The notes: generated from the sequence alone by a model not told the origin. Shown: positions 24,370 through 36,790, numbered from the stretch's first letter. The stretch is 64,000 nt of DNA from Talpa occidentalis (GCF_014898055.3 NW_023605194.1:61791361-61855360); one strand, 5' to 3'. Numbers and translations are program-made.

Positions 24370-24769
24370 AGAAAGAGGTCAACAAGTAAGCATGGTGATT
24401 ATTGAGTTGAGGTATATTAATAAAGACATAGTAAGGAAATTCTTACTTTGTAGACAAAACTAACAGGCCTTTTCTCTATATTCTTGACTCTCTATAAAGC
24501 TGGTGACAAAAACAACACTGATCCTACATTTGAAGTTTCAAGAGTAACCAGGGAAAAAAGCTAGTCAACTGACCTCAGAGAGTTCTGAGAAATTATCAGT
24601 AAAAAACTGGCATTATTGCTCTGAGTCCCACTGCTGAGTCTATACAGGAAGAAGATGCAAAGGGAGCTGAAGGCTCAGTTTCAAGTTGAGTGCCATCTTC
24701 TGGAAAAAAAGACAAGCAAGCATCTACAGAACATCCTATCTCCTGGCCATAAAATGCTCTAAAAAAACA

Positions 24770-26380
24770 AATAGCCCATTAGAAAAGTAATGGGAGAGGA
24801 GAGATCACAAAATAGGAAATCTAAGTATGTAATGACCTTATGGAAAAAAAAAACAAAAACAAAAACAATCTTTCAGTCAAGGGAAACACAAATTATAAAA
24901 AAGAATGATGTACGTGGTTTTTTTTTTATTAATTATTTTGGCAGAAATCTTATAGGATTAATAAAATTAAAAACATCTAGTGCTAATGTGTATAAAGAAA
25001 AGCAGGCATTCTCAAATGTTACAAATGAGGGTGATTGTAAAGTTTTCAAAGAGTAAGATGGAAATATATATTAAAGCTCTCAGATGTTTTGACCCCAAAA
25101 TTCCAACTTTGGCATTTTATCACACTACAGTGAAAGTGCCACTGCATAAGCATATACAAGTAAGGATGTTTGTTAAGGCATAGTTTTTAGTAGGTATTTC
25201 CAGAGAAAACCATTAGCTGGGTTTTGTTTTCCTTTGTTTTATTTGTTTAAAGAACTCTTCAATTATTTAAGAAATGTATGTCCAAGGAAATGAAATTTCT
25301 GGAGAATGCGTGAGATCATGTGATAGACTAATTAGAGAGGAAGAAGTGATAAGATGCCTTTAATGCAGAGCCAGTCAGAATGCTACAGTTTAGGGCATGT
25401 GTGGGAAATAAAAACTCACAGGCAGGTGGTTTCACCTTACTGAGTTTTCAAATCCAACATTAAAAGTCTTCTTCTCTTTGGGGAATTCAGTCCTTTTACA
25501 TTTATTGGGATAACTACTGTGTTGCTTTCACCATTTCCACTGATGTCCATGCTTTGTCATTACATTAACACTTACCTTCTTATCACATACAAACATTATT
25601 GAAACCTCTTTCATTCCCCTATTCCTCCCTACCTGGTTCCACAAATATTAACTGAATGCCGACTATATTACATGTTACTGGGTAAGTTTGAAAAGTTAAG
25701 TAGCCTCCTCTTTCAAAACAAAATAAAAATACCCAAATAAATGGAGAAATGTTTCATTTTCCAGGATGGGAGGATGCACTATTATAAAGATGTCAGTTAT
25801 TCTTAAATTGATGCATAAGTTCAATATAACTCTAATCAATATTCTAACAGGACTTTTGAATGAAACCTGAGTTTAAAGTGTGAAGACACACACGCAGATA
25901 AAACATAAATCGATCCGGAAAAATCAAAACGAAAATCATCAGAAGGGCCTTATTCTACTCTGCATTAAAGTAAGTTTCCATGAGGGAAAGACTTTAGTGG
26001 AGAAAATCTTTGTTTCACTCTTCCACTGTTAAAGCAACACTTTGTAAAACTGGAAACCTCCTAAATGTCAATCAAACTGATTTAATACATCATGATAAAA
26101 TAGAAAGTTATATAACAATAGATCACTATTTGATAAAAGTTATTTCACACATGTGCATTCATTGACATTAGAAAGATATTCCTAAGATATTATAAAGATA
26201 TATATCCATATTATATATACACACACATTATATATATGTATATATATATTTCTCTTTTAAAAACTGAAAATATGCATTCATGGGGTTAGTACATATAGGG
26301 GATGAAATTACAAATGGATTTTATTTTATTTTTACTTTTAATTTTTTTTAAACATATTAACTATAAAATTGAAAAACAAT
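24770..26380 (+). repeat. mosaic of old L1/HAL1 fragments
   Basis: Several diverged pieces resemble L1 or HAL1 sense sequence. 24775-24850: AAACAAATAGCCCATTAG, like the ORF2 'ataacccaattaaaaa' region. 25725-26000: internal ORF2, ATGATGCATAAGTTCAATAT region. 26035-26200: GGAAACCTCCTAAATGTCAA. An antisense piece may lie at 25480-25640. No frame is open. A TA/CA-rich run lies at 26205-26250. Confidence 0.5.
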
Positions 26381-28720
26381 GCATACTATGAAAAGATAAA
26401 AAGACACTGAAGAATTTTATGTACCTTAAGTACAGCATTAAAGCGCAAATTGATGGTAGGCTATCAGAAGTCAGAGTGTGTAGCCAGAGATTGGAAAGGT
26501 GAACAGAGAGGAGACAGCATGAGGCATTTTCTTTTACTTGCAGAATATGATGAAAGAAAAGGCAGAGATGGTATGTAGGTACTGAATCAGCGCTTACGTA
26601 CCAGGGCATCATTAAAACCTACCAACTGTAAATTTACTGGACATTTAAACTTTTTCACATTGAGTTAACAAATGTTTTAATTTTAAAATATAAGCCTTTT
26701 TTTTAAGTAGCAATGTTGTTTTAGATTCAGTCAAATAAATTATATTTTGTTGGATTGGAAACCTCATATTGAAATAAACTAGCATTTCTTTGGTAAAATG
26801 ATCTACTTTGCTGCTACTCCCTTGGTGGTTTTATTTTGAAAAAAAATTCAGTATCCTTCTATTTTATCATTATATGTGCTTGTATACATGCCTATATCTG
26901 TATCTGCTGCCATTGTAGATTGCTATGGTAAAGCTGTGGAGTTCTATATTTCTAGATAAAGAAGTTTTCATTTCTTTTAGCCCATGTTCCTATGTGATAT
27001 GAGCCTTTGGTTATTACAGGTTATCTCATTGATATAGTTTGGTCCATCTGCAGTTTTATTCCACCTCGGCTGCTAAAAGCAACCAGAAATTAAAGAATTT
27101 ACCAAGATGATTTATTTAGGGAAAACTATTTCTCCTTTCCTCATCCTTCAAACTAGGAAAGACAGGCACAAAGCAGTGTTTCTAAAGGTCGGGATGAATA
27201 CACACCCCCCACACACAAAAGCAAGTAAAGTATATTTCTCTTGCAGGATCTTAAGGTGGATTAAGCTGGAGATCCAGGTGGATCCCCCCAAAAAATGGAA
27301 GGATAGGATGGAGCTGAGGGCTGAATGATAGAAAAGCATAGCTAAGAAGCGAAGTTAACAATTTCTGAATCTAATGTTCTAGAGAGAAGAGTTCAGAAAA
27401 TTCCTCTTTCAGTGGTGACCTGTTTCCCACTTGCATGCCTATCCAGTGGAATCTTGCTGCATCCTGCCTTGGCAGCAAAGCACTTAGCCTGGAGCAGTGA
27501 AAAGACCTCAGTAGCAGTATGGTGCTAATCATGAGAGGCACCCTGAGTCCACGGAAGGCAATGTGTCTCCCAGATGTTAGTTAGAGGACCAGGACAGGGC
27601 CCAAGCCATACACACCAGAGAAGCAACAGTAATGAAGACATTATGGACTTGGGCCCCATGCCACCCCAGCTGCTGGCACTATAAAAGCCTGAGATTCCTA
27701 TATGATGCCAATAGACAGGGAAGAAACTTTAATGACACTGAAGTTGGATTTCCATCAGGCAGGTGGAGAAATCTCACAGCAGATAATTTGGAAGTTTAGA
27801 GAAATACAAAAACAAACCCCCTTGTATCTTAGAGTTGTAGATTATAAGTCAAAGTGAGCAGCACACACTATTGATACAAAAAAAAAAAAAAACCAACATT
27901 GTTTTTGCATAAGGCAATGTAATGTTTCTCATAGTCTCCAATATCTCCACTATTGATATCCAGCATTTTTCTGGTTACCTTTTTTTAGGCACACATTTGG
28001 CTGATAATTATGAACACCATATAGAGATTTCAACCACCTCCTTATTCACACTCTATTCCTTATTCATAACCAAGAGCTCAGACCCCATTAACTTAAAAAC
28101 ATGAATCACATCAGTTTCTCCTAACGCATTACTTTTACTTTTTTTTGTCAGAAATGAAGATCATCTGGTATTTTATGCCACACACAACTTCAGGAGAATG
28201 CCTGAGAAGTGGGCATTGCACCCTTTCAGCATACTTGGTTAGCAATTAGAACAATGTCAGGGACATAGGGACTATTTAAGAAATAGCCTCACTACGATAC
28301 TTCCCCAAACATATGGGTGATATTGTGAACAATGTGAAAGAAGGCCACGGGGTGGTGGCAGAAGCTATGACGAGGTGCTTATTCCCTCCTCTAGGGTTAA
28401 TATTGGGGGGTATAGTTTAAAGAAAGGGAGGGGGGAAGGAGACTGCCCCTCTCTCTGAGAGGAAGCTTCCATAGACCATCCTCTGCTGACTTGTAAAAAA
28501 GCTCAGATAACAACTAACTCCTCTAACAGTAAAGACTAGTTTGTTAATTTAAAGTTAGTTGATGTAGAGTTTTCAAAGCAATTGTTCTATTCTTCGTAAT
28601 AGTGACTATGTCTGTAGTATATCCTATTTGTTAATCAACACCAAGCACACAGCACTTTAAATACATATCTCAGATTTTGTCTTAAGCCACAAACATTAAA
28701 AAGTAATTGCTATGTACTTA
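26381..28720. other. intronic sequence; one GC-richer unassigned block
   Basis: No gene recognised. 27370-27720 is richer in G+C, contains CTGGCACTATAAAAGCCTGA and could be an old LTR, but I cannot place it. The rest is AT-rich. Confidence 0.35.
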
Positions 28721-28724
28721 TCAT

Positions 28725-28920
28725 ACACACTTATAAAGCAGCTACTCAGATTATCTCATGTAATCCTCATGATGATCCCATGTGTTGTAAATAGTGTCAT
28801 TTATCCTAATTTTATAAATGTGGAAACTGGAGGCCAGAGCAGTTAAGTAACTTACCCCAAATCACCCAGACAAAAAGTGAGTTACAAATCTTGACTCTCT
28901 CAATCCATGCTCTTAATGAC
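28725..28920 (+). repeat. MIR relic
   Basis: Forward MIR: CAGATTATCTCATGTAATCC, TCATTTATCCTAATTTTATA, AAGTAACTTACCCCAAATCA, ACCCAGACAAAAAGTGAGT. Confidence 0.85.
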
Positions 28921-29284
28921 CCTATACAAAATAGCAAAAGCTAGGAGCTAAATAGTATTAAAAAAAATCCATGCTAGAGACTAGGTCTCTGAAGTGCTTT
29001 TCCTAAAGACAAGCCACCAAATACGCATCTGAAGAACTCATAGGCCCAGTGCCAAATCCTGAAAGAGGAAGAATCAAGAGGATGTGCCAAATTATTCAAG
29101 GTACAGGGAGCTTTGTGAACAAATGCACAGGTGGAGAATACATGGTTCATTAAGGAACCCAGAACAGACCAGGATTCCTGAAGAAAGTAGACTAATTTCC
29201 TGACTCTACTTGCTTCTCTTGGCTTTTCTATTGGCAACTCTTCTAATCTGTGGCCACGTGCAACATACAGACACAAAGCAATCA
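28921..29284. other. intronic sequence, nothing recognised
   Basis: No gene. An open frame on the minus strand (29312-28974) shows no family resemblance. Confidence 0.4.
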
Positions 29285-29512
29285 TGATCAGAATCCCAAT
29301 GATATTCTCCACAGAAATAGAACAAAGAATAATAAAATCTACTTAGACCTACAAAACAGTCCAAATAACACAAACAATACTGAGAAAAAAAACAAGAATA
29401 GAGATTTCATATTCCCCAACCTCAAGCTGCAAATTGATAGTCATCAAAGGTACTAGAATATAAAAATAGACACATAGCTCAATGGAATACAATTGAGAGT
29501 TCAATAAACCCA

Positions 29513-29539
29513 TATATATATATATATGTATACACACAA

Positions 29540-29577
<38 letters not shown>

Positions 29578-29578
29578 G
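29513..29578. repeat. TA/CA microsatellite
   Basis: Compound dinucleotide run, (TA)n then CACACA and a second (TA)n, inside the older L1. Confidence 0.93.
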
Positions 29579-29901
29579 TTTTTAGAAAGCTAATATACAA
29601 CAAAGGAGCCAAGAGATCACAATGGATAGTGTCTTCAATATATGAAGTTGAGAAAACTGAACAGCCATAAGCAAACGAATGAAACTAGACCAATATCTAA
29701 CACTATACCCAAAATTAATTCAATATGGATCAAGGATTTGCATGTAGTATCTAAAACCATAAAATATATAGAAAATATAGGAAACACACTTCATGACATA
29801 ACCTTTAGAAGAGACATCTTTGAGGATAGATCCCAAGCAGCAAGGAAAACAAAGGAGAATAAAAATAACTGGGACTAAGTCAAATTAAAAAGCTCTGTTC
29901 A

Positions 29902-30157
29902 GGGCCTCACTGGTGGCACAGTGGGTTGAGCGCAGCACTATGAAGCTATCCACAGCCTCTGCAGCAAGGGTTCCATTCCTGGCCAGCCAGGGAGATTCCC
30001 ACATGGTGTGGCAGACCTCTCCTGTCATGCCTGCTACTCCCCTCAGCAGTGTATTTCGGTCATCTGCCTATTCTGCTCCCCTCTCTGTCTCTGGTGAATC
30101 CTCTCATCCTCCAGCGCCTCTGGCCAATACCCCAGCTCTTGTATAAAAAAATAAATT
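29902..30157 (+). mobile_element. tRNA-derived SINE, intermediate type
   Basis: Starts GGGCCTCACTGGTGGCACAG and carries the older-type body with B-box region GGTTCCATTCC. It is inserted in the older L1. L1 sequence AAAAAGCTCTGTTCAGG at about 29887-29903 is repeated in diverged form as AAAAAAGCTTCTGTACAGG at about 30454-30472, beyond the second SINE. That fits a target-site duplication enclosing both. Confidence 0.9.
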
Positions 30158-30158
30158 A

Positions 30159-30452
30159 GGGGCCTCCCCGGTGGCACAGCGGTTGAGCACTGGGTTGCAA
30201 AGCTGCCTGCAGCCTCTGCAGCGCAGGTTCGATCCCTGGCCGCCAGGTGAGGGTCCCACATGGCGCACAGACCTCTCCTGCAGCTCCCTCTGCTCCCCTC
30301 AGCAGTGTGCTTCTGTCCTTCTGCCTGTTCTGCTCTCCGCTCTGGCTCTGGTGAATTCTCTCACCCTTCCATGCTTCTGACTGTACCCAGTGCTTGTATA
30401 AATAAATAATCTTTAAAAAAATAAAATTAAATTAAATTAATTAATTAAAAGA
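30159..30452 (+). mobile_element. tRNA-derived SINE, younger type, inserted in the previous SINE's tail
   Basis: Starts GGGGCCTCCCCGGTGGCACA, A box followed by B box GGTTCGATCCC, CTTCTGACTGTACCCAG body end, AAATAAATAATCTTT and an ATTAA-rich tail. It sits directly after the A-rich tail of the SINE at 29902-30157 in the same orientation, a head-to-tail pair. Confidence 0.93.
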
Positions 30453-31649
30453 AAAAAAAGCTTCTGTACAGGATAAGAGATAATGACCAAAACAAAGAGA
30501 CACCCTTCTGTATGGGTAAAAATATTTGCACATGGTACATCTGACAAGGGACTGATATCAAAGACCTACAAAGAAAGAGTTTATAGCACTCAACAAAAAA
30601 CAAAACAAATAACCCAATCAAAAAATGGGTAGAAGAGCTATATAGGCACTTCTCCAGAGAAGACATGTACATGCCAACAGGTATATGAAAAAATGTTCAT
30701 CATCATTAATCATCAGGGAAATGCAGATCAAAATCACAATGAGATACCACTTCACATCCATGAGAATGGCCAATATTCAAAAAACCAAAACCAACAAGTG
30801 CTGGCAAGTATGTGAAGAAAAATGAACATTTTTATACTGTTGGTAGGAATGTAGACTGGTCCAGCCCCTATGGAAAGCTGTGTGGAGGACCCTCAAATTA
30901 CTAAAAATAGATCTGCCATACGACACAGCAATTCCAGTCATGGTATCTACCCAAAGAACACCAAAACAGTAATTCGAAAGGAAACCTGCACTCCTATATT
31001 ATTGCAGCACTATTTAAAATAGCCAAGATAGGGAAACAACCTAAATGCCCCCAAACAGATGAATGGATCAAGAAGATGTGGTACATATACACAATAAATA
31101 CTACTCAGTGATCATATAGATTAAACGCATGCCATTCGTGGAAACATAGATGGAGCTGGGCGGGATTATGCTGAGTGAAATAAGTCAGAAGGAGGAAGAT
31201 AAATACTGGTTTCACTTATTTATGGAATACAGAGACACAAAATAAAAGGTCAGACAAAGACAAATCTTGAAAGCATAGATCTGAGACATTCAGGAGTGGA
31301 GGGGAAGGAAAAAGCAGAGGGGTGAAAACAGGAAGGGGAAGAATACACTGAACTCTAAGGCTACTGAAGGGGGATGTGATGAGGTGGCAATAAAGGGGAG
31401 AAGAGGGTATAGTGGAGGAGTATTGGAGCAGCATTGGTGGTGGGTGTAGTAAAATAATATGTATTTGCAGAGGTGTAAACATACACCCTAACAAATACAC
31501 TGGTGATGTAAGTAACATAACCTCAATAAATACAACTGTAGAAAATTCTTTGTAATCCTGTCATTCTCCTAAGTGGGAATAAATAAAATAACCTCGTCAA
31601 TTAAAATTAAAAAATAGTAAATTACAGTGATCACCTACATATTATCACT

Positions 31650-31735
31650 CAAACTTTACCATCTATAAAATGGGAGGTAAAAATATCTCATTGGATTGCT
31701 GCTTACATAAGAGTTTTTAATTAAATGTTTTGAAA
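31650..31735 (-). repeat. possible MIR fragment
   Basis: Contains TTTACCATCTATAAAATGGG then AAATATCTCATTGGATTGC, matching the reverse-complement MIR core. Confidence 0.5.
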
Positions 31736-31739
31736 ATAG

Positions 31740-32185
31740 AAATATACTAAATACATGTTATGCTATTGTTCTCTATTTCCTGCTACAAACTGTCATTTGG
31801 AAAGTTGAAGCTATACATAAAATTTTATTATTCTTTTTGCAGAAAGTCTGAATGATAAAAGGTCTATGGTACTTGTCAGAATCATTTCATATTAGAAATT
31901 AACTTGTTTATTATTGTTATAAAATATAATTGTAAAGCAAAAGACAATAACAACAAAAAAGTTATATTTGAGTGGAGCAACCTGTCTTCTTGACCTAATT
32001 AAGTTACCTTACGAGGCAAGTCATGTCTTAAATTCCTCATTTCTAAAATGAGGGGTAAGAGGCAATGACCCCCAAGGTTCCTGTTGGTTCCCAAATTCTA
32101 TGATCCAGCCAAAGTTCACCCTCTTACCCTAGCACTATGAACCAAGTCACAAGAAGGTCAACAGTTACTGACTGAGGTGGTCTGT
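31740..32185. other. intronic sequence, nothing recognised
   Basis: AT-rich, no gene. Around 31985-32110 there may be a further short MIR-like patch. Confidence 0.35.
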
Positions 32186-32189
32186 ATAT

Positions 32190-32335
32190 GACACTATACT
32201 TGATGCTGGGTGGGGAATGGAGTGGATATAAGACTCTTTCTTTGGAAATTTCTGGCTTAGTGGGAAAGACACTGATTGAAAAATAAGGATCACAATAAAA
32301 TATGAGAAGTGCTATGATAGGGCAGAATGTCCCTA
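32190..32335 (+). repeat. L2 3'-end relic
   Basis: ATGACACTATACTTGATGCT, AAGACTCTTTCTTTGGAAAT and ATATGAGAAGTGCTATGATA follow the L2 tail order. Diverged. Confidence 0.55.
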
Positions 32336-32344
32336 ACAGGTTGA

Positions 32345-32485
32345 AACTGGAGGAAAAAATTCTCAGGGCATTCTTGTTAAAGATACAGACACCTGGGCCC
32401 TACCCAAATCTAGGAATCAAAATCTTCTCAAAAGATCTTTTAACCAGTGATTTTCATTAGGCAAGTTTCCAAAACATGTTGATAA
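32345..32485 (+). repeat. MER5A-like DNA transposon relic
   Basis: CTTGTTAAAGATACAGACAC, CTGGGCCCTACCCAAATCTA and AAGATCTTTTAACCAGTGAT match the MER5A (hAT-Charlie non-autonomous) body in order. Confidence 0.6.
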
Positions 32486-32954
32486 AGACTGAGGAGGACA
32501 CTATGGGAACTCATACCTACCCAACACAACCAATAATTCGATAGTCTAAGATAAAGTACCTACTGGAGATCCATGTATAACAATGATTAAGAGTATGCGT
32601 TCTGGAATCACACTCTAAGGAACACATCACAGCATCACCACAAAGAATAGAAATAATAATAAAGCCTTATTATTGTTTTGAGGATTAAATGAAGTAATAT
32701 TTGCAATGTTAACATAAAAAGTGTAGTCCAGCTAAAAAAACTAGAAGGTGAGTCATGAACCCCAAGAGATTCACTATATATGGTATGCAAAGCTCCCTGT
32801 TCTCCAACTTGGAGAATGTAATAAATAATTGCAAAAAAAAATAGTTCTTTTTCTTCTATAAAATGAAAATCAGGGAAAGGTTGTGCTGGAGAAAATAGAG
32901 ATGATACTTATATTGACCCTAAAGGCTAGACATGATTTATAAAGAAAGGGAAAA

Positions 32955-33068
32955 AGGGTCTCCCTGGTGGCGCAAGGGGTTAAGATGCAACCTATGAATT
33001 CTCTCACCCCCCTATACCTTTGGCCTTTACCCCAGTTCTTGTGTGAATAAATAAATAAATGTTTTTTT
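32955..33068 (+). mobile_element. internally deleted tRNA-derived SINE
   Basis: Head GGTCTCCCTGGTGGCGCAAG...AACCTATGAA is joined directly to the body end ATTCTCTCACCCCCCTATAC and a full AAATAAATAAATG tail. About 150-160 bases of the middle, including the B box, are missing. A perfect target-site duplication AAAGAAAGGGAAAA lies at 32941-32954 and 33069-33082. Confidence 0.95.
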
Positions 33069-33082
33069 AAAGAAAGGGAAAA

Positions 33083-34092
33083 GTGATAAGAAAAACACAA
33101 AGAAAGCTGAAGACGTGGAGCTCACAGTTTTATAGGAATGTGTGACCTCTAGCACAGCCCTAGTTGTCAATAATTATCTATGCACTATTGGATGTGTTAG
33201 TTAATTATCATAGGCCTAAATTTATTCCCTGTGAGAGTGTGGGGTTTTTGAATTATACATACATAATTAAATACATATATATTTCATTCATCCTCCAGTC
33301 CTCTTAAAGAAACTGCAATATACATCCTATCCACTAGATGGCAATATATGGCTTTGTAAATGGCTGTGTTTCATGGAAACTTAAGATGCCTAAATCAAAC
33401 AAGGGTGTATTTAAGGTTCTCCCAAAAATAGACAGAAAACATTAGCTAATTCCTCATATTGATGTCATTATTGATATTGATAACATAAAGAGAAGGAAGA
33501 TGATTTTAATCCCTTTGTTTTAGGCCCACAGGTATTATAGCGCCATTGTCAGGGACCTCTAGTTTTAACCCTTTACTTCCCTTTTTTCATTGTTTAACAA
33601 CGCAGTGAACAATCTTTCTTAACTTTTTCATCATAAAGAGCCTTCATATCCTACCATACTCTTCCACTAAAAAAATAAATAAAAGGAAAAAGATATATTT
33701 CCTTATCAGCACAATACAATTTTTAAAAATGGTCATCTTTAATAGTAGAAGAAAATTATCCTTATTTTCCTTATTTTTAAAGTAATGAATAATAAAACAA
33801 TTATAAAGAACAAAATAAAAATCATCTCCAACCTATAACAATGTTACTGTTTCTTCAAACTATTTTTGATAGGTAGAAAAAATTATAGATGCCTATTTTT
33901 ATCTTTTTTTAAGATAAAAAGTTTAAAACATTTCAATTTAAATATTTCTAATAATTATTAATAATAAATTAATATATTAATAATCTAGCATTCTACCCTT
34001 GCAAGTAAAAATTTACACAATGTATAAAATTTTCTTAACTGAAATGGCTGTTCTTTCCCAATAATATTTTTCTTCACAAAATTTAAAGAACT
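33083..34092. other. AT-rich intronic sequence
   Basis: No gene or named repeat. Very AT-rich around 33690-34010. Confidence 0.45.
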
Positions 34093-34350
34093 GAGGCCTC
34101 CCTGGTGGCACAAGGGGTCAAGTCTCAGCACTATGAAGCTATGGACAGTCACTGCAGCATGAGTTTGCTCCCTGGCCAGGGAGCTACCCTCATGGCCCAG
34201 CAGACCTCTCGTGCCTCTCCCGCTGCTCCCCTCAGCAGTGCATTTCAGTATATCTGCCTGTGCTGCTCCCCACTCTGTCTCTGGTCAATCCTCTCACCCC
34301 CTCTGCACCCTAGCTCTTGTATGCATACATAAATAAATCTTTAAAAAAAT
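34093..34350 (+). mobile_element. tRNA-derived SINE, older type
   Basis: GAGGCCTCCCTGGTGGCACA start, CAGCACTATGAAGCTATGGA head, CATAAATAAATCTTTAAAAA tail. No clean target-site duplication. Confidence 0.93.
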
Positions 34351-34664
34351 TTTTTTTACAGATGTGATAATTAGAGAGGGACCTGTATAGAGCAAGGGAA
34401 GAAGACAATGGCACATGGCAGAAGCTAACTAATGAACTGATGAAAATAGTATCTGAAAAACATGCCAGGAAGCAGACCTGAAAACAGTGAAAAGACCTCT
34501 TTGAAACAATGTCTCAAGGAAGGAAACAGGAGAAGCACTTCTGAAAACTAAGTGACCTGGAGAGAAAGCTAGGAAAGAAAAAGTAAAAAATAATGTAAAG
34601 ACTAAAATTGAAAGTGAGTTAAATACAACAGGCAGATATAGGAGGAAGACATTCTGTATTTTTA

Positions 34665-34986
34665 TTTTTATTTTTTTTTTTTTTTTTAAAATAGAGGCAT
34701 GCTTTATTTATTTATTTATTTGTTTGTTTGTTTGTTTTTGTTAATACATGCACTGGGTACAGTCAGAAGCGCGGGAGGGTGAGAGAATTCACCAGAGCCA
34801 GAGCGGGGAGCAGAGCAGGCAGAAGGACCGAAGGACACCGCTGAGGGGAGCAGTGGGTGGCAGGAGAGGTCTGCGGGCCATGTGGGACCCTCCTCTGGTG
34901 GCCGGGGAGCAGCTGGGGATTGAACTGGCGCCGCAGAGGCTGCGGGCAGCTTCTCAAGCCAGCGCTCAACCGCTGCGCCACCAGGG
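34665..34986 (-). mobile_element. tRNA-derived SINE, younger type, long A-rich tail
   Basis: Minus-strand element. A T-rich tail of (TTTA)n and (TTTG)n lies at 34665-34740, then GCACTGGGTACAGTCAGAAG, and the head ends CCGCTGCGCCACCAGG. Candidate duplication TGTATTTTTA at about 34655-34664 and 34987-34996. Confidence 0.92.
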
Positions 34987-35163
34987 TGTATTTTTAAAGA
35001 TACTATGAGATCACAATCAATGGAACAGAAATAAATCTTCCAATAAGTATTATAAGAAAATGTATAGGAAAATAAAGGGAAAGCTGAAACTTGAAGCCAA
35101 ATGTAGACAATATGCCCCCATGAAAAACTGACACAAAACTATGAACATAAGATATTTCTTTAT

Positions 35164-35430
35164 GGGGCCTCCCTGGTGGCACAAGAGGTTAATATGCAAC
35201 CTATGAAGCTATTCGCAGCCACTGCAGCACCAGTTTGATCCCTGGCCAGGGAGCTACCCACATGGCACAGCAGACCTCTACGGGTTCGCCCGCTGCTCCC
35301 CTCAGCAGTGTATTTCAGTAGATCCGCCTGTTACGCTCCCCACTCTGTCTCTGGTGAATACTGTCACCACCCTATACTCCACACCTCTGGCCTACACCCC
35401 AGCTCTTTTATGCATAAATAAATTTTAAAA
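35164..35430 (+). mobile_element. tRNA-derived SINE, older type
   Basis: GGGGCCTCCCTGGTGGCACA start; B-box region GTTTGATCCCTGG; tail ATGCATAAATAAATTTTAAA lacking a clear TCTTT. Confidence 0.93.
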
Positions 35431-36245
35431 ATATATATATGGAATAAAAAATATAAATAAAATAATTAGTAGACCATTAAACACACCTTAGGAGCCAGTC
35501 TATGCCATGATGTTATGTTATATATCACTAATGCAAGTATTGAGAAATGTTTTTAAAATGTAATGTTGAAAGATCTCTCTTCACATACAAAAACTATGTC
35601 ATATATATTTTAAAAAATTGAATATGTAATTTATAGCATAACTGAATACAATGACTAATAGCTGTCTTTTAGTAACATGTTATAATAATCAAAATCCATC
35701 CAGTAAGTGTAGTTCGCCATGGACATAAATGAGCTGACATTAAAGGGTCCTGGCAGCAATCAAGAAGTAAACTCATCAAAGAGAGCCTTAGAATTAATTT
35801 TCTAGTTTGCCTTTTGCTACCTAATAAAAGTTTTGATTCTTTTTATATTATTATCTCATTCTGTACTAGAAAAGAAACTATATCGTGACTGCATAGTGAA
35901 AATGATACTCAAGGAAAAATAAATTGCTTTCAAGATATAATTAGCAGCCATGTTCTTCCTCTGAGAACAATTTTTATTACATCTCTAAATCTAAGATCTA
36001 TAAATGATATTTATTACCAGCATAAAAAGTCGCATAAAAAGTCATTTCTCAATCAAATTCAATGGCAGCTTTAGTCATTCATCAAAGCCAATCACAGGCG
36101 TCAAGGCAAGAAGAGGTACCCACTGGAAGTCAGTAAGATTAAAGTGTCAGGTTCAGTCAAACATGATGAAAGAGAAGAAAAATTAGTGGAACTTGGTATA
36201 GGCAGAAACAAAGCAGAGTCAAGGAAAGGTTTCCCTAAGAATCTA
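35431..36245. other. intronic sequence, nothing recognised
   Basis: AT-rich, no gene or named repeat. Confidence 0.4.
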
Positions 36246-36249
36246 TAGA

Positions 36250-36415
36250 TTCTATAGAGAAATATATGCTGAAAGCAAATTCATGGTTGCTTAGGACTGG
36301 GAGTGGAAGTGCAGATGAAGATGATAACTTCAGGTTATGGGGCATAGGGGTTTCTTTGGGGGGTGATGAAAAAGATCCAAAATAGATTGTGGTAATGAGT
36401 AAGGGAACCATCAAG
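36250..36415 (+). repeat. old L1 3'UTR, left part
   Basis: ATTCATGGTTGCTTAGGACTGGGAG, then GGGGTTTCTTTGGGGGGTGATG and TAGATTGTGGTAATG, the typical order of an old (L1M-class) 3'UTR. It continues after an inserted block at about 36790. Confidence 0.8.
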
Positions 36416-36790
36416 GTCAGGACACAGCGCTGGTGTTAAGGCAGCAAGAGGCCAAGGCCAGGAGACAGCAGCTGCAAAGAAACAAAAATGCGAAACTGCC
36501 CCCTTGCAACCCCCACCCATCTTAAAAGAGGGAACACAGACTAATAACAAAACCCCAACAAATAAAAGCAGCCTCTGGAATCCCACAATGGCAACTCATT
36601 AGATTCCCCTCCTGGCAACAGGAGCTGTGCTGCTTTGCTGCTTTCACTTCAAATAGACTTGCTTCGCCTTGCTCCAAATGAACATTTGCTGTGCATATCC
36701 CATTGTCTTTTCTCCTTTTAATACAGCCATTGAATCACTGCCCCTTCTGTAGTCTGGAAAAGTCAAGAAGTCGGGTGAAAGTGACACATT
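36416..36790 (+). repeat. probable solo LTR of an old endogenous retrovirus
   Basis: This block interrupts the old L1 3'UTR. It has GC-richer sequence, AACAAATAAAAGCAGCCTCT and a segment CTGTGCTGCTTTGCTGCTTT followed by CACTTCAAATAGACTTGCTT, an arrangement typical of gammaretrovirus-like LTRs. No viral coding sequence is present. Exact ends were not resolved. Confidence 0.45.

Larger units (their letters stand above)
29290..31605 (+). repeat. older L1 3' half, split by two SINEs
   Basis: Sense L1 ORF2 and 3'UTR of an older subfamily. It begins CAGAATCCCAATGATATTC, runs through TAGACCAATATCTAACAC and AGCTCTGTTC to 29901, resumes at about 30460 (CTTCTGTACAGGATAAGAG) and ends in a 3'UTR with AACCTCGTCAATTAAAATT near 31605. 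It includes the C-terminal ORF2 segments (GACAAGGGACTGATATCAAA, GAAATGCAGATCAAAATCAC, CATACGACACAGCAATTCC), with many stops and frameshifts. Confidence 0.88.

Noticed and set aside
29349..29612. Cys/Val-rich open frame on the minus strand
   Set aside because: It is the translated TA/CA microsatellite within the old L1.
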